Shown piece after piece: positions 52,101 to 59,651 of a stretch of 64,000 nucleotides of DNA. The position numbers were made by a program, and so were the translations under genes. The stretch comes from Kalmanozyma brasiliensis GHG001 (Eukaryota; Basidiomycota; Ustilaginomycetes; Ustilaginales), in assembly GCF_000497045.1 (NCBI RefSeq), contig NW_015961951.1, forward strand, positions 480,901-544,900, given 5' to 3'. Within the stretch, counting starts at the first letter, position 1. Every line of letters begins with the position of its first letter. Below the pieces are notes generated by a model. It ran no database searches. It saw nothing but the letters and a program-made list of their open reading frames with translations, and was not told the origin of the DNA.

Positions 52101-52209
52101 CGACAAACGCCAATTGTGCGCTCAGGTGCTCCAAGTTCTTGCACGTCCACGCAACCTCACTTCGCTCGTTCAACCGTATCAGGAGATCTTGAACAACATG
52201 AAGACCTAG
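49183..52209 (+). CDS. HIR1: HIRA-type histone chaperone subunit Hir1
   Basis: The product is 1008 residues from the ATG at 49183; the frame further upstream starts with TTG. Seven WD40 repeats fill residues 10-370: IFSVAVHPDSSRLATAGLDT then KIRIW; FLASGSDDTVALIWDLD; FIASVGLDSKVIIWSG; YLATASDDKSVKVWR; and TLYACSSDGTVAVFSL. A linker holds the Asf1-binding B domain (TVDGKRRIRPTLMGDD, about residue 445). The C-terminal Hira domain runs from VLWLDFSPTAATLATTTSFF through VGNLLLDSACYRLESN to the end. Hir1 works with Hir2, Hir3 and Asf1 to deposit H3-H4 outside S phase and to repress histone genes. Here Hir1 carries both WD40 and Hira domains in one chain, as in animal HIRA. No intron. Confidence 0.93.
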   Translation: MSIILPDWVAHHNDDKKGKLSTIFSVAVHPDSSRLATAGLDTKIRIWSTATILDQAAEKDANSHRLLSTLSRHTGSVLVVRWANSGRFLASGSDDTVALIWDLDPSGMGGGSFGSSEVNIESWRPYRRLAGHESDVVDLAWSGDDEFIASVGLDSKVIIWSGTNFERLRTISGHQGFVKGVVFDPLGQYLATASDDKSVKVWRTSDWSLERSVTEPFLSSPSTAFFRRPSWSPDGSLLLCANATSGPVFVASVVKRSNWSSDIYFVGHENAVVVTAFSPKIFKGFDGGTHSCVVALGSLDQSVSIWVTGLEQPVLVARDVFERQVMDLSWSADGYTLYACSSDGTVAVFSLSPDLISDALSAERLEQSRAKHGVKRIRNVAATSNVASAFGTSDRPNVLQPRKAGQPQPARASVAPVPIAGSVPHVRPAANKTERLQQTITITVDGKRRIRPTLMGDDLSPAPASVIQYAPEPAAAPRASTSAMQHHPAMREAVGGTTTDGFGAGPSMNGAHSGMSNGHFNGAMAANTSAHTSIQPMAVPSGAVASLTQYIPVGLPFGIMPEGATPEDMMQFWTEWQQRFMRGKKRKAAAVEAETDTEDIEPISKLQKGKTKADIGRTLGGEHPRDPPGPKKVLREALTGASGIVENGVRTGVHLSVPETLNIYRRDEDGISIEMRNFDESRPTEIARLDPSDKDRVLWLDFSPTAATLATTTSFFSAVALEDSTLLIYSARGRRVGNLLLDSACYRLESNGVTLMAVTVSGLMYRWNIRADHEIHRPVSILNLLGDPENLFSMTVHANGAPVVILHSEKAYTFDDRKLGWVCISDGWWAEHSEAWDGRTRSRGSEASIRDPVRAIEAEINTMYIRRVHGDNPVGAQEESDDDETPPVEMSVPEDKKSDFVIAVTLRHLEARMQAAAILDSANEYKNHLMSYAKRIAEEGIKNQAEDLIKSLIGPIYCKPEKDQDWEATLLGFDKRQLCAQVLQVLARPRNLTSLVQPYQEILNNMKT

Positions 52210-52293
52210 AAGGCGTTCTGTCGGTAGTCGATTGCATGTAAGCCTTCGATTGTAATTGCACGTACATCACGTTGCCATGAAGCTAGTTGGCGC

Positions 52294-53250
52294 TCAACCG
52301 ACAGTCTGCTCTACGTCGGTGGCAAGTGCTGCGTCGGCGGCGGTCTTGTCTTCGGCCTCAGCCTCAGAAGACCTCTTCACGGCATTGAGAGCGATGGGAG
52401 GAACCACGAACACCTTGTTCGGATCGGGCAGTTCCTTGTCTGGCGATGGGTATCTGTAGACTGGCTCTCCGTCGACGATCTCGATGCGGCCCTCGCGCTG
52501 GATTTCCTCCTTGTAGTATACCCCGTAGCGCCTGAGGAGCTCCCTGGCCCTCTTGGCGTGCGTCATTTGAGGCACGAGTGAGCCATCCGCGAGGTGAACA
52601 ATGCAGTGGTGGTAGTTCTTGTATCGACGGTTATCGATGATGGCGGGATAGTATCCTGCAAACTCCCAGTCTATCACCGCTTTGACCTTCATCGTTTCGG
52701 GATCGACAATGACGTTGCCTGGATGGAGGTCGCCGTGACAAAGCACAAAGGGATCGCCTTCTACCTCGACGTACTTCTCTGATTCGTACTGGTTGTTCAG
52801 GTCGTGCATGTGAACAGGAAGGCACACGTCGACACCAAACCCGCGGATCTTGGACGATCGGTGAGTCTCGAGTTCCGTGACGTAGGCGTCGAGCTGCTTG
52901 CACACCTTGAATTCATCCTTGGGATCCTCAATGTCCCCCAGGGTGACGCCTTCGACCACCTCGGTTGCGAGGTAGACGCGATCACCCTCGTCAAGATAAA
53001 AGACAATGTTGGGAACGGGGATGCTCGTGTGTTCCCGCACGTAGTCGATGGCCAACTTCTCGTTGCGCACAGCATTGGCACTGTTGGTAAAGCTGACGAC
53101 CCTGTGGTTGTCTCTGTCGACTCTGAATTCGCGGGGGTCAACGCTGCGTTTCATGAAGCATTTTTTTCCGGCTATAGTGAAGGCTGTCCAGTGGATCTTG
53201 TCCCAAGACCGCTCGTAAGGGGTGACGGGGAGTGATGATTCATCGAGCAT
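52294..53250 (-). CDS. Aminoglycoside phosphotransferase (APH)-family protein
   Basis: The product is 318 residues from the ATG at 53250, which has an A at -3; the longer frame starts with GTG. The small-molecule kinase fold is clear. NEKLAIDYVREHTSIPVPNI and VYLATEVVEGVTLGD form the N-lobe and hinge; LCHGDLHPGNVIVD is the catalytic loop and VKAVIDWEFAGYYP the metal-binding Asp motif. Fungal members of this family (PF01636) are numerous and mostly of unknown substrate; antibiotic resistance should not be assumed. The N-lobe nucleotide lysine is probably in AGKKCFMKRSV. It is convergent with HIR1 (84 bases) and divergent from HOM2. Confidence 0.85.
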   Translation of the reverse strand: MLDESSLPVTPYERSWDKIHWTAFTIAGKKCFMKRSVDPREFRVDRDNHRVVSFTNSANAVRNEKLAIDYVREHTSIPVPNIVFYLDEGDRVYLATEVVEGVTLGDIEDPKDEFKVCKQLDAYVTELETHRSSKIRGFGVDVCLPVHMHDLNNQYESEKYVEVEGDPFVLCHGDLHPGNVIVDPETMKVKAVIDWEFAGYYPAIIDNRRYKNYHHCIVHLADGSLVPQMTHAKRARELLRRYGVYYKEEIQREGRIEIVDGEPVYRYPSPDKELPDPNKVFVVPPIALNAVKRSSEAEAEDKTAADAALATDVEQTVG

Positions 53251-53597
53251 TTTGGGTGTGCACAAATTGACAGTAGCAGAAGGCAGTGGTTGGGATGCGA
53301 ATGGGTAGAAGGCAGCAAGGCGCGGTGAGCCGCGCTGAAGTGACTCGAGTGTCCCCACCACAACTCACACTGCTCAGCGCAGCGCACGATTTGGAAGAAA
53401 ACAGCGCAGCGCAGCGCAGCGCATGAGGCTCGGCTAGGCGCAATTTCGGTCAATTTTAAGGCTTTGTGTGGCGAGTCACCTTTCATCGCCTGTCCCCGAT
53501 AAGATTGGATTTCGGTCCACTTTCTTCTCGCGCTATCCTCATCGCTCTCGTCGCTACCACCACCACCCCATCGTCATCAAAACCTCTTCGATTCACA
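53251..53597. promoter_or_regulatory. Divergent promoter, APH-family gene / HOM2
   Basis: 347 bases separate the two starts. The centre contains two clusters of CAGCG pentamers (about 53374-53386 and 53402-53423). These are candidates for a shared control element. No known factor site was matched. Confidence 0.45.
53402..53423 (+). repeat. CAGCG pentamer tandem repeat
   Basis: Four perfect tandem CAGCG units followed by CA, with a shorter cluster of the same unit about 20 bases upstream. It lies in the divergent promoter of HOM2 and the APH-family gene. Confidence 0.85.
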
Positions 53598-54704
53598 ATG
53601 TCGTCGTCCTCATCATCGCAAAAGCTCAAGGTTGGCCTGCTTGGCGCTACGGGCACCGTCGGTCAGCGTTTCATTCTCCAGCTCGCCGACCACCCGCAAT
53701 TCGAGATTGCTGCCCTCGGCGCATCGTCCTCTTCGGCCGGCAAGCCATACGCTCAGGCAGTCGAAGCAAGGTGGAAGCAGATCCGCCGAGTGCCTAGCAA
53801 TGTCGCACAGATGCCCGTTTACGAATGCAAGCCCGAGCACTTCTCCGAGTGCCAGGTCGTCTTCTCTGGATTGGACTCCGGACCGGCTGGACCCGTGGAG
53901 GACGCCTTCCGCAAGGCCGAGTTGCGGGTTTTCTCCAACGCCAAGAACTACCGCACGGATCCGTTGTGCCCCTTGGTGGTGCCTCTGGTCAACCCGGAAC
54001 ACATGGAGATCTTGCCATACCAGAGACAGCAGGTGGGCACCAAGACGGGCTTCATCGTCACCAACGCCAATTGCTCCACCACGGGCATCGTCGTTCCGCT
54101 CAAAGCGCTCGAGGAGCGATTCGGACCCTTGGACAAGATCCTGGTCAACACGATGCAGGCCATCTCCGGTGCAGGCTACCCCGGTGTCTCGTCGCTCGAC
54201 ATCCTGGACAATGTCGTGCCTTACATCAGCGGCGAGGAGGAGAAGATTGAATGGGAGACGGCCAAGATCCTCGGTGGAATCAAGGCCGATAAGACGGCAT
54301 TCGACTACCACGAGGAGAACGCACTCAAGGTGTCGGCGCACTGCAACCGCGTCCCCGTCATCGATGGTCACATGGAATGCGTCTCGGTCTCGTTCAAGAA
54401 CCAGCCCGCTCCTTCGGTAGAGGAGGTCAAGAAATGCTTCGAGGAGTTCACCACGGAAGCGCAAAAGATCGGCGTTCACTCGGCGCCAGCCCAGGCCATC
54501 ACATTGCATCAGGAGGCCGACCGCCCACAACCCCGACTCGACCGTGACTGGCAGAACGGCGCGGGTGTCAACGTGGGACGTGTGCGCAAATGCCCCGTGT
54601 TCGACATCAAGTTTGTCGTGCTGTCGAACAACGTAATGATCGGCGCGGCCACGAGCTCGGTCATGAATGCCGAGATCGCGCTTGCTAAAGGGTACCTTTC
54701 GTGA
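53598..54704 (+). CDS. HOM2: Aspartate-semialdehyde dehydrogenase
   Basis: The product is 368 residues from the ATG at 53598; the upstream frame has no ATG. The NADP-binding motif GLLGATGTVGQRF lies at the N-terminus. The catalytic cysteine is in NANCSTTGIVVPL (about residue 158) and the active-site histidine in VSAHCNRVPVIDGH. PAQAITLHQEADRPQPRLD, RVRKCPVFDIKFV and LSNNVMIGAATSSVMNAE complete the fungal-type enzyme. It reduces aspartyl phosphate to aspartate semialdehyde, the second step toward threonine, methionine and isoleucine. The enzyme is absent from animals. No intron. Confidence 0.95.
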   Translation: MSSSSSSQKLKVGLLGATGTVGQRFILQLADHPQFEIAALGASSSSAGKPYAQAVEARWKQIRRVPSNVAQMPVYECKPEHFSECQVVFSGLDSGPAGPVEDAFRKAELRVFSNAKNYRTDPLCPLVVPLVNPEHMEILPYQRQQVGTKTGFIVTNANCSTTGIVVPLKALEERFGPLDKILVNTMQAISGAGYPGVSSLDILDNVVPYISGEEEKIEWETAKILGGIKADKTAFDYHEENALKVSAHCNRVPVIDGHMECVSVSFKNQPAPSVEEVKKCFEEFTTEAQKIGVHSAPAQAITLHQEADRPQPRLDRDWQNGAGVNVGRVRKCPVFDIKFVVLSNNVMIGAATSSVMNAEIALAKGYLS

Positions 54705-54896
54705 GGTGCCTCCCCATAGATTGCAACTCTTTCCCGTGAAGCAATGCAAGCATCATAAATTCTATCTCTTCGAGGCCCGTGACGTTTTCCGTTCGCCCTG
54801 AGAGGGAAGACAGCACGCTCCGCCTGGCCTGTTCATGATGGCGGTCAAGTGGTAGGGAGATGATGATGTTGAGGATTATGGTCCAAAAAAAGGGCC

Positions 54897-54902
54897 AAAA
54901 AA
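54897..54902 (-). terminator. RNA polymerase III T-run for initiator tRNA-Met
   Basis: Six A residues on the plus strand give T6 on the minus strand, six bases beyond the tRNA 3' end. A seven-base run follows slightly further downstream. Confidence 0.7.
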
Positions 54903-54907
54903 GAAAG

Positions 54908-55021
54908 TAGCTTCTGTCGGTTTCGATCCGACGACCTTTGGGTTACACCGCTTTGCAGCGGAAAGGTAAATTTTCATAGACTGGTATGAGCCCAACGCGC
55001 TACCTACTGCGCTAAGAAGCT
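54908..55021 (-). tRNA. Initiator tRNA-Met(CAT) with a 41-nt intron
   Basis: The minus strand folds into a full cloverleaf: acceptor AGCTTCT/AGAAGCT, D stem GCGC/GCGC, anticodon stem TTGGG/CCCAA, T stem GTCGG/CCGAC, discriminator A. The anticodon CAT is at 54988-54986. Initiator identity is shown by the A1-U72 pair, three consecutive G-C pairs at the base of the anticodon stem, and a T loop ATCGAAA with A54 and A60 in place of T54. Removing bases 54944-54984 leaves a 73-nt mature form. The intron sits one base 3' of the anticodon and contains TATGA, which can pair with the anticodon region. Confidence 0.9.
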
Positions 55022-55386
55022 GCTACGATGCAAATTGGTTCGGTTGTTGTCAAAATATACGTTCTGATGTCTCAAATGAGCCCGCCTTGACTTCAAAACG
55101 CGTTCGCTTGGGAATTGGTGGTGCATCGTCACTTTTTTAAATTCGATGAAGCGGATGCGTGACGAGCGAGGCGGACGCTTTGTTTGCGAGCAAGAAGAGG
55201 CGCAACAAGCAGCTGATGCAGAAGAATTCAGCCTCGTTGGTGCGTGCGTCTCAGATGGGGATTGATGCATGTTGGTTTCTCATTGCCTTTGGGTCGCTTC
55301 TTCCTCAACCTCGTCGTCCATCCATCCGTCCATCCTCGTCAGTCTTGATCACTCCATCTCGGACACTCTGGAACAGGTCCCCCGAC
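55022..55386. promoter_or_regulatory. Region between tRNA-iMet and DGK1
   Basis: 365 bases that serve as upstream region of both genes. The DGK1 frame is open through part of it, but the residues there are not family-like, so I treat it as leader. In-frame ATGs at 55216 and 55255 are alternative starts. Confidence 0.4.
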
Positions 55387-56658
55387 ATGTCGACTCGTTC
55401 CTCCAAAAAGGTGGTCTCGGACTCCCCGGCCTCTTCACCTCCTCCGACCGGCTCCTCGTCCGCCTCCCAAAACGGCTCCACCACAGGCACGCGTCGCCGC
55501 TCATCCTCCTTGCAAAAGGGCGCCGCTGTTCTTCGAGCTCTGTCAAGAGCAGAGTCGGACTTTGACCGCGACATGCTCGAACAAAGTTCGGCGTTGCAGA
55601 CGGAGGATGACGCAAAGTCATCCGCCATCTCTGCAAACGGCAATGATGGCAGCGAGCTGCGTCGCCGGCCTCAAGCGGTCCAACGCGCTTCCAGCTCCAA
55701 ATCGACGAGCAACGGCCACGTCGCATCAGCTGAGAGCAAGAGCTGGGAAATCCCACGCAAGGTCTTCCACAGCTCTATGGGCCTTCTCGTCCTGCAGCTC
55801 TACTTCTCCAAGCAGGACTACACCACCGTCGCCAGAAACCTCTCGATCTTCCTCGGCATCGTCGTCACTGCCGACGTCATCCGCCTAAACAACCCGGCCT
55901 TCGAGCGTTTCTACGAGCGCGTGCTCGGCTTCCTCATGCGCGAGTCCGAAAAGGACAAGGTCAACGGTGTCGTGTGGTATCTCATTGGCGTCATCTCGTC
56001 GCTGCACTTCTTCCCGGAGGACATTGCTTGCGTCTCGGTGATGATCCTCTCGTGGTGCGACACGTCCGCTTCCCTATTCGGAAGGCTCTTCGGCAAATAC
56101 ACGCCTCCTCTTCCCCACCCGCCCTTCGCTCGCCGCAAGTCCACCGCCGGCTTCCTCGCTGCTGTTGTTACCGGTGCGCTCACCGCGTACCTCTTCTGGT
56201 GCACTCCCATTGCCATGAGCAACGTCCGCCCCCGAGGCATCTCGTGGTCGGGACAGGATTCTCGTCATCCCGCCATCTTTGGCACCAACCGTGTCGCCGG
56301 CGCTTATGGCACCGGATGGGAAGGCTTCTCCGTCGGCTTCCGCGGTCAGAGCCATTGGGGCCTTCTGCCGGGAGTCGATCGTCTCTCTGCCATCTTCCTC
56401 GGCGGCAAAACGGCAGCCGACCGCGCGTTGGGGGCTGATACCCTGCCCAATCCTCACAAAGACGTGCCAGGCATGCCGTGGTGGATGCTCTGCCTCGGAT
56501 CCGGCCTCGTCGCGGGTGTCGCCGAGGGACTCGAGATCGGAGGCATGGATGACAACCTCACTCTCCCCATTCTGGCTGGTTTGGGCCTGTGGGCCATGTT
56601 CTGGGGCTGGGGTCGATTGGGTGTTGTTCTGCTGCATGGAGGCGACGGTGGACGATAG
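55387..56658 (+). CDS. DGK1: CTP-dependent diacylglycerol kinase (Dgk1 type)
   Basis: The product is 423 residues from the ATG at 55387; upstream in-frame ATGs would add unlike-family residues. A Ser-rich N-terminal tail of about 115 residues is followed by WEIPRKVFHSSMGLLVLQLY, the signature entry to the CTP-transferase fold. Several membrane segments follow: LSIFLGIVVTADVIRL, NGVVWYLIGVISSLHFF, the DIACVSVMILSWCDTSASLF motif, GRLFGKYTPPLPHPPFARRK and STAGFLAAVVTGALTAYLFW. The arrangement R-K-x-x-H, then D-x-x-A-SWCD, then K-S-x-x-G-F matches yeast Dgk1. The enzyme makes phosphatidate from diacylglycerol with CTP in the ER or nuclear membrane and counteracts lipin. It lies about 220 bases before the convergent GH43 gene. 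Confidence 0.88.
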   Translation: MSTRSSKKVVSDSPASSPPPTGSSSASQNGSTTGTRRRSSSLQKGAAVLRALSRAESDFDRDMLEQSSALQTEDDAKSSAISANGNDGSELRRRPQAVQRASSSKSTSNGHVASAESKSWEIPRKVFHSSMGLLVLQLYFSKQDYTTVARNLSIFLGIVVTADVIRLNNPAFERFYERVLGFLMRESEKDKVNGVVWYLIGVISSLHFFPEDIACVSVMILSWCDTSASLFGRLFGKYTPPLPHPPFARRKSTAGFLAAVVTGALTAYLFWCTPIAMSNVRPRGISWSGQDSRHPAIFGTNRVAGAYGTGWEGFSVGFRGQSHWGLLPGVDRLSAIFLGGKTAADRALGADTLPNPHKDVPGMPWWMLCLGSGLVAGVAEGLEIGGMDDNLTLPILAGLGLWAMFWGWGRLGVVLLHGGDGGR

Positions 56659-56879
56659 GTAAGCGAGAGTTGTGACTCGGGGTCACACGCAGGGCGAGTT
56701 CTCGAATACGACATGAAACATAGACGACATTCCATCTCGGCCCGCGATTATCGCTCACAAAACATGTACATACGCATTCGCAATGCTGCCAGATGATACC
56801 CGATCTTCACGCGATGATAGGTGCTTTCAAGGGCACGACTGTATTCTAGTTCTACGGATCGGACAGCGTGTGTATGGAT

Positions 56880-58063
56880 CTACGAGTCGAGCTTGTCCTT
56901 GACCTTGTTGAGGAACTTGCCCATCTTGCCGCCACCACCCGATGCACCTCCGACTGGGGGCTGGTTGCCAAAGTGATGATGGTCGTCCTCCTGTTCCGCG
57001 CCCAACCGGAGTCGCTTGCCGCAGTTAGGTCGTGCCGACAGATGCGGCGTTCCATCCTGGGCAAATTCGATGCGTTGGACGCACATCTTCCTGTCTCCTT
57101 CCTCCCTCTCGAGCGCGTGGAAGACAATAAAGTGCTCATTCTCGACGCCGCGCACGACACACGCGCCACCGGGACCCATGATCTGCCTCGCCTTGTCCGT
57201 CTCGAGGAATGGATGAGAGGGGCATTCGTATGGACCAAAGATGCCCGAGTGGGAGATGGCGTACGACGTGGCGTACGTGTCCTTGCTGAATGTGCCCGAG
57301 GAGAAGAAGAGGACGTACGAGTTGCTCGGCTGGTGGTAGAACAGGTAAGGCGCTTCGAGCAGCCCGTGCTGGTAGTGGTGCTTGGGAGCCTGTAGGGGCT
57401 GCATGTCGCCAACGAGGGAGAGGCCATCGGGTGCGAGCTCCGAGAGCCACAGCTGCGGGTGCTGGGTATACATCTTGTCCCAGTCGGTCTTGTAGACGAG
57501 GTAGCGCTTCCCACTGTTGGGGTCCTCGAAGGGCTGGGGGTCGAGTGTACCGCCGTGTTCACCGCGAGAGATGAGCGGTCGGTCGGTAATCCATCGGAAA
57601 GGACCCAGGGGGCTGCGGTCGGAGTAGGCTACCCCGATGCACTGCTTCTTGTAGTGGGCGTCTTGGCAAGAGACATACAGGAGGTAGCCGCCGCGTCCCT
57701 GGGGTGCCTCGATCACTTCGGGCGCCCACAGGAAGCTTTCTGCTCCGGACTGATATGCGGGCAGAGGTCCGGGGAGGACATCCTGGTCATGGTGGGACCA
57801 CGAGCAAAAGTCTTTGGTGTAGGAGCACTGGATGTTCTTGCCGTTGCCGTTGGTGCCGTAGGCGTACCAGGTCTGGCTCGGATGGTCGTAGAAGACTCCA
57901 GGATCGGCGAAATCGTGGCCGGTGACTGCGGCGGTGGGGCAAGGGCATTGTAGCGCATGAAATGTCAGACGAGGATGCTGGCAGAGCAAAGGTTCGCGCA
58001 CCTCACGAACGTCTGCAATACTCACCTGGATTGACGTAGCCGAGATGGGGATGAGCTGGCATC
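56880..58063 (-). CDS. Glycoside hydrolase family 43 protein without signal peptide, two exons
   Basis: Exon 1 (58063-58027) encodes MPAHPHLGYVNP; exon 2 is 57925-56880. The 101-base intron has a GTGAGT donor and CCGCAG acceptor. Splicing gives 360 residues starting right at the GH43 motif NPVTGHDFADPGVFYD, whose Asp is the catalytic base. The second Asp is in GGTLDPQPFED and the acid Glu in HGLLEAPYLFYH, so all three GH43 catalytic residues are present in order. A five-bladed propeller pattern is evident. The family cleaves arabinan or xylan side chains. No signal peptide is visible with this start. The unspliced frame would instead extend to 58298 with non-family residues, which supports the intron. 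The C-terminus is a Gly-rich, basic helix (GKMGKFLNKVKDKLDS). Confidence 0.88.
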
Positions 58064-59651
58064 GTGAAGGGAACTCTCTACAGGAAAGCGATGGTGTTGG
58101 ATCTTTAGGTCGGACACGAAGGCAAGCAACTCTGGGCAATGAGCTTATAAGGTTGCAAGATGCGCTCGAGCGTTGCCTGGTCTGTGCCACACGATGACGA
58201 GGAGAGGATGCCGGCGGCACGCAACCATCCTGCATGAGGCTGTGAAGCTTGAGCCTCCCCTTCGGCGCTTGGCTCAAGACTGCAATGTTCCGGACCATGA
58301 CTCGGTTTCGACTCCGAAAGGAGGGCTCAATGACCTCAACGTGCTACTCGTCATGCCTGCTGCGAACATCGGTTGTTGCTCAAAAGAAGGCTTCGCTTGT
58401 TGCACCACCGTGTGCCTTGACATGCTCTCTCGGCTGTTCGTTGCGCATGACGTTGTGAAGGCCGAGCTCCAAAAAAGCAAATTGGCCGATGACCTTCACG
58501 GTCTAACAAGTTCCCTTCAAACTAACAATGCCAGAAAACAGGACAGTCGAAGCCAGCGACTTGCACTCTGGACTGCGACTTGAGCGTGAAAAAGGCGTTG
58601 CAGATCCTCAGCTGTCAAAAGGCTAAGGCCGTTCCAGCCGGCTGCTTTCACGCTTGGCCATCCCTCTCTCGTTTGCCAACCAGAATGCTAAGGCTGTGAG
58701 CATTTGATCTCGTAAGCGTGGCTTTTCGACACCATGTCTTGCATGAACGGCAATTCGGTGGAGAGAAGCATCGCATACCGTGCCGAGCTCTGTGGGAAGC
58801 AGTGCCAATACAGCTTGCGAGAGTCCTGTGTACAGCTCGCGGCGGGAGAGAGCCAGCTCAACGGCAATGTCGGCAGTGGTTAAGGAAACGACAGCCAGTC
58901 TCAACTTTGCAAGCTGGCACAGACAGAAGAGGCACACGACCCCGCGTCGATGTACAGACTTCAAGACGATGATTGGCGCTGACGATCTTGATGGATGCGG
59001 AGAAAGAGAGAAAGGGAAAGAGAGAGAGTCGAGAACCTGTGGAGCTCAATTTGAAATGCGTTGGCTTCTCCAAGGGTTCAAACAATTGAATAAGAATTGC
59101 GCCCTCGCCATTTGAAAAATCGAGTCTCTGCCCAATTTCAAGCCCGCATTCTCCAAGCTGACGCTCGATGACCGGATCAGGCGTGCGTGTCTGTCTTTTT
59201 GGCTGCAGCTCAGCCTCACAGCGTGCGCTTTCAACATCGATGGATTGGCCGGCCGTCTGGCTCCTTGTCTAGCCTGCTTTTGGCTACCCCGCACACACAC
59301 GCCCAAAGGCCCTGAAACCGGCTTTCTGGCGCCTCGTTGGCTCAGCAGCACGCCCGGCTTTCATCAGTTGCCTTTCAGCTGTAGGCACCCAGCCAAATCC
59401 GCTTTCAACCCTCGTCGTCGTACAATCGCCGCCGGGCTCTTTTCACACACTCTCTCCATTCGACATTGGCTCACCTCTTCCTCTTTCCACTCCACCATCT
59501 CCTCCCCACCGCGCCGTGACATATACATCACTTACCGCGTCCCACGTTTGGTCACGACTCGGCTTGCCGTTCACTGCTTTCATCTCTGCAAGCTCTTTGA
59601 TCCCCTTCAGCCGCCTGGTCCACTCGTACCTATCGAGACAAGCGCGCCATC
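58064..59651. promoter_or_regulatory. Divergent region, GH43 / acyl-CoA oxidase
   Basis: 1.6 kb between the two divergent starts. No protein-like ORF is seen. The last 300 bases before the oxidase are C/T-rich, as in a leader. Confidence 0.45.

Noticed and set aside
52294..53250. Antibiotic resistance gene
   Set aside because: The APH fold is shared by many fungal kinases of unknown substrate; nothing here shows aminoglycoside specificity.
53613..54749. Minus-strand ORF of 378 codons opposite HOM2
   Set aside because: HOM2 is fully conserved on the plus strand; the antisense frame has no domain and arises from codon bias.
54908..55021. Elongator tRNA-Met
   Set aside because: First considered because of the CAT anticodon; A1-U72, the three G-C pairs in the anticodon stem and the ATCGAAA T loop point to the initiator instead.
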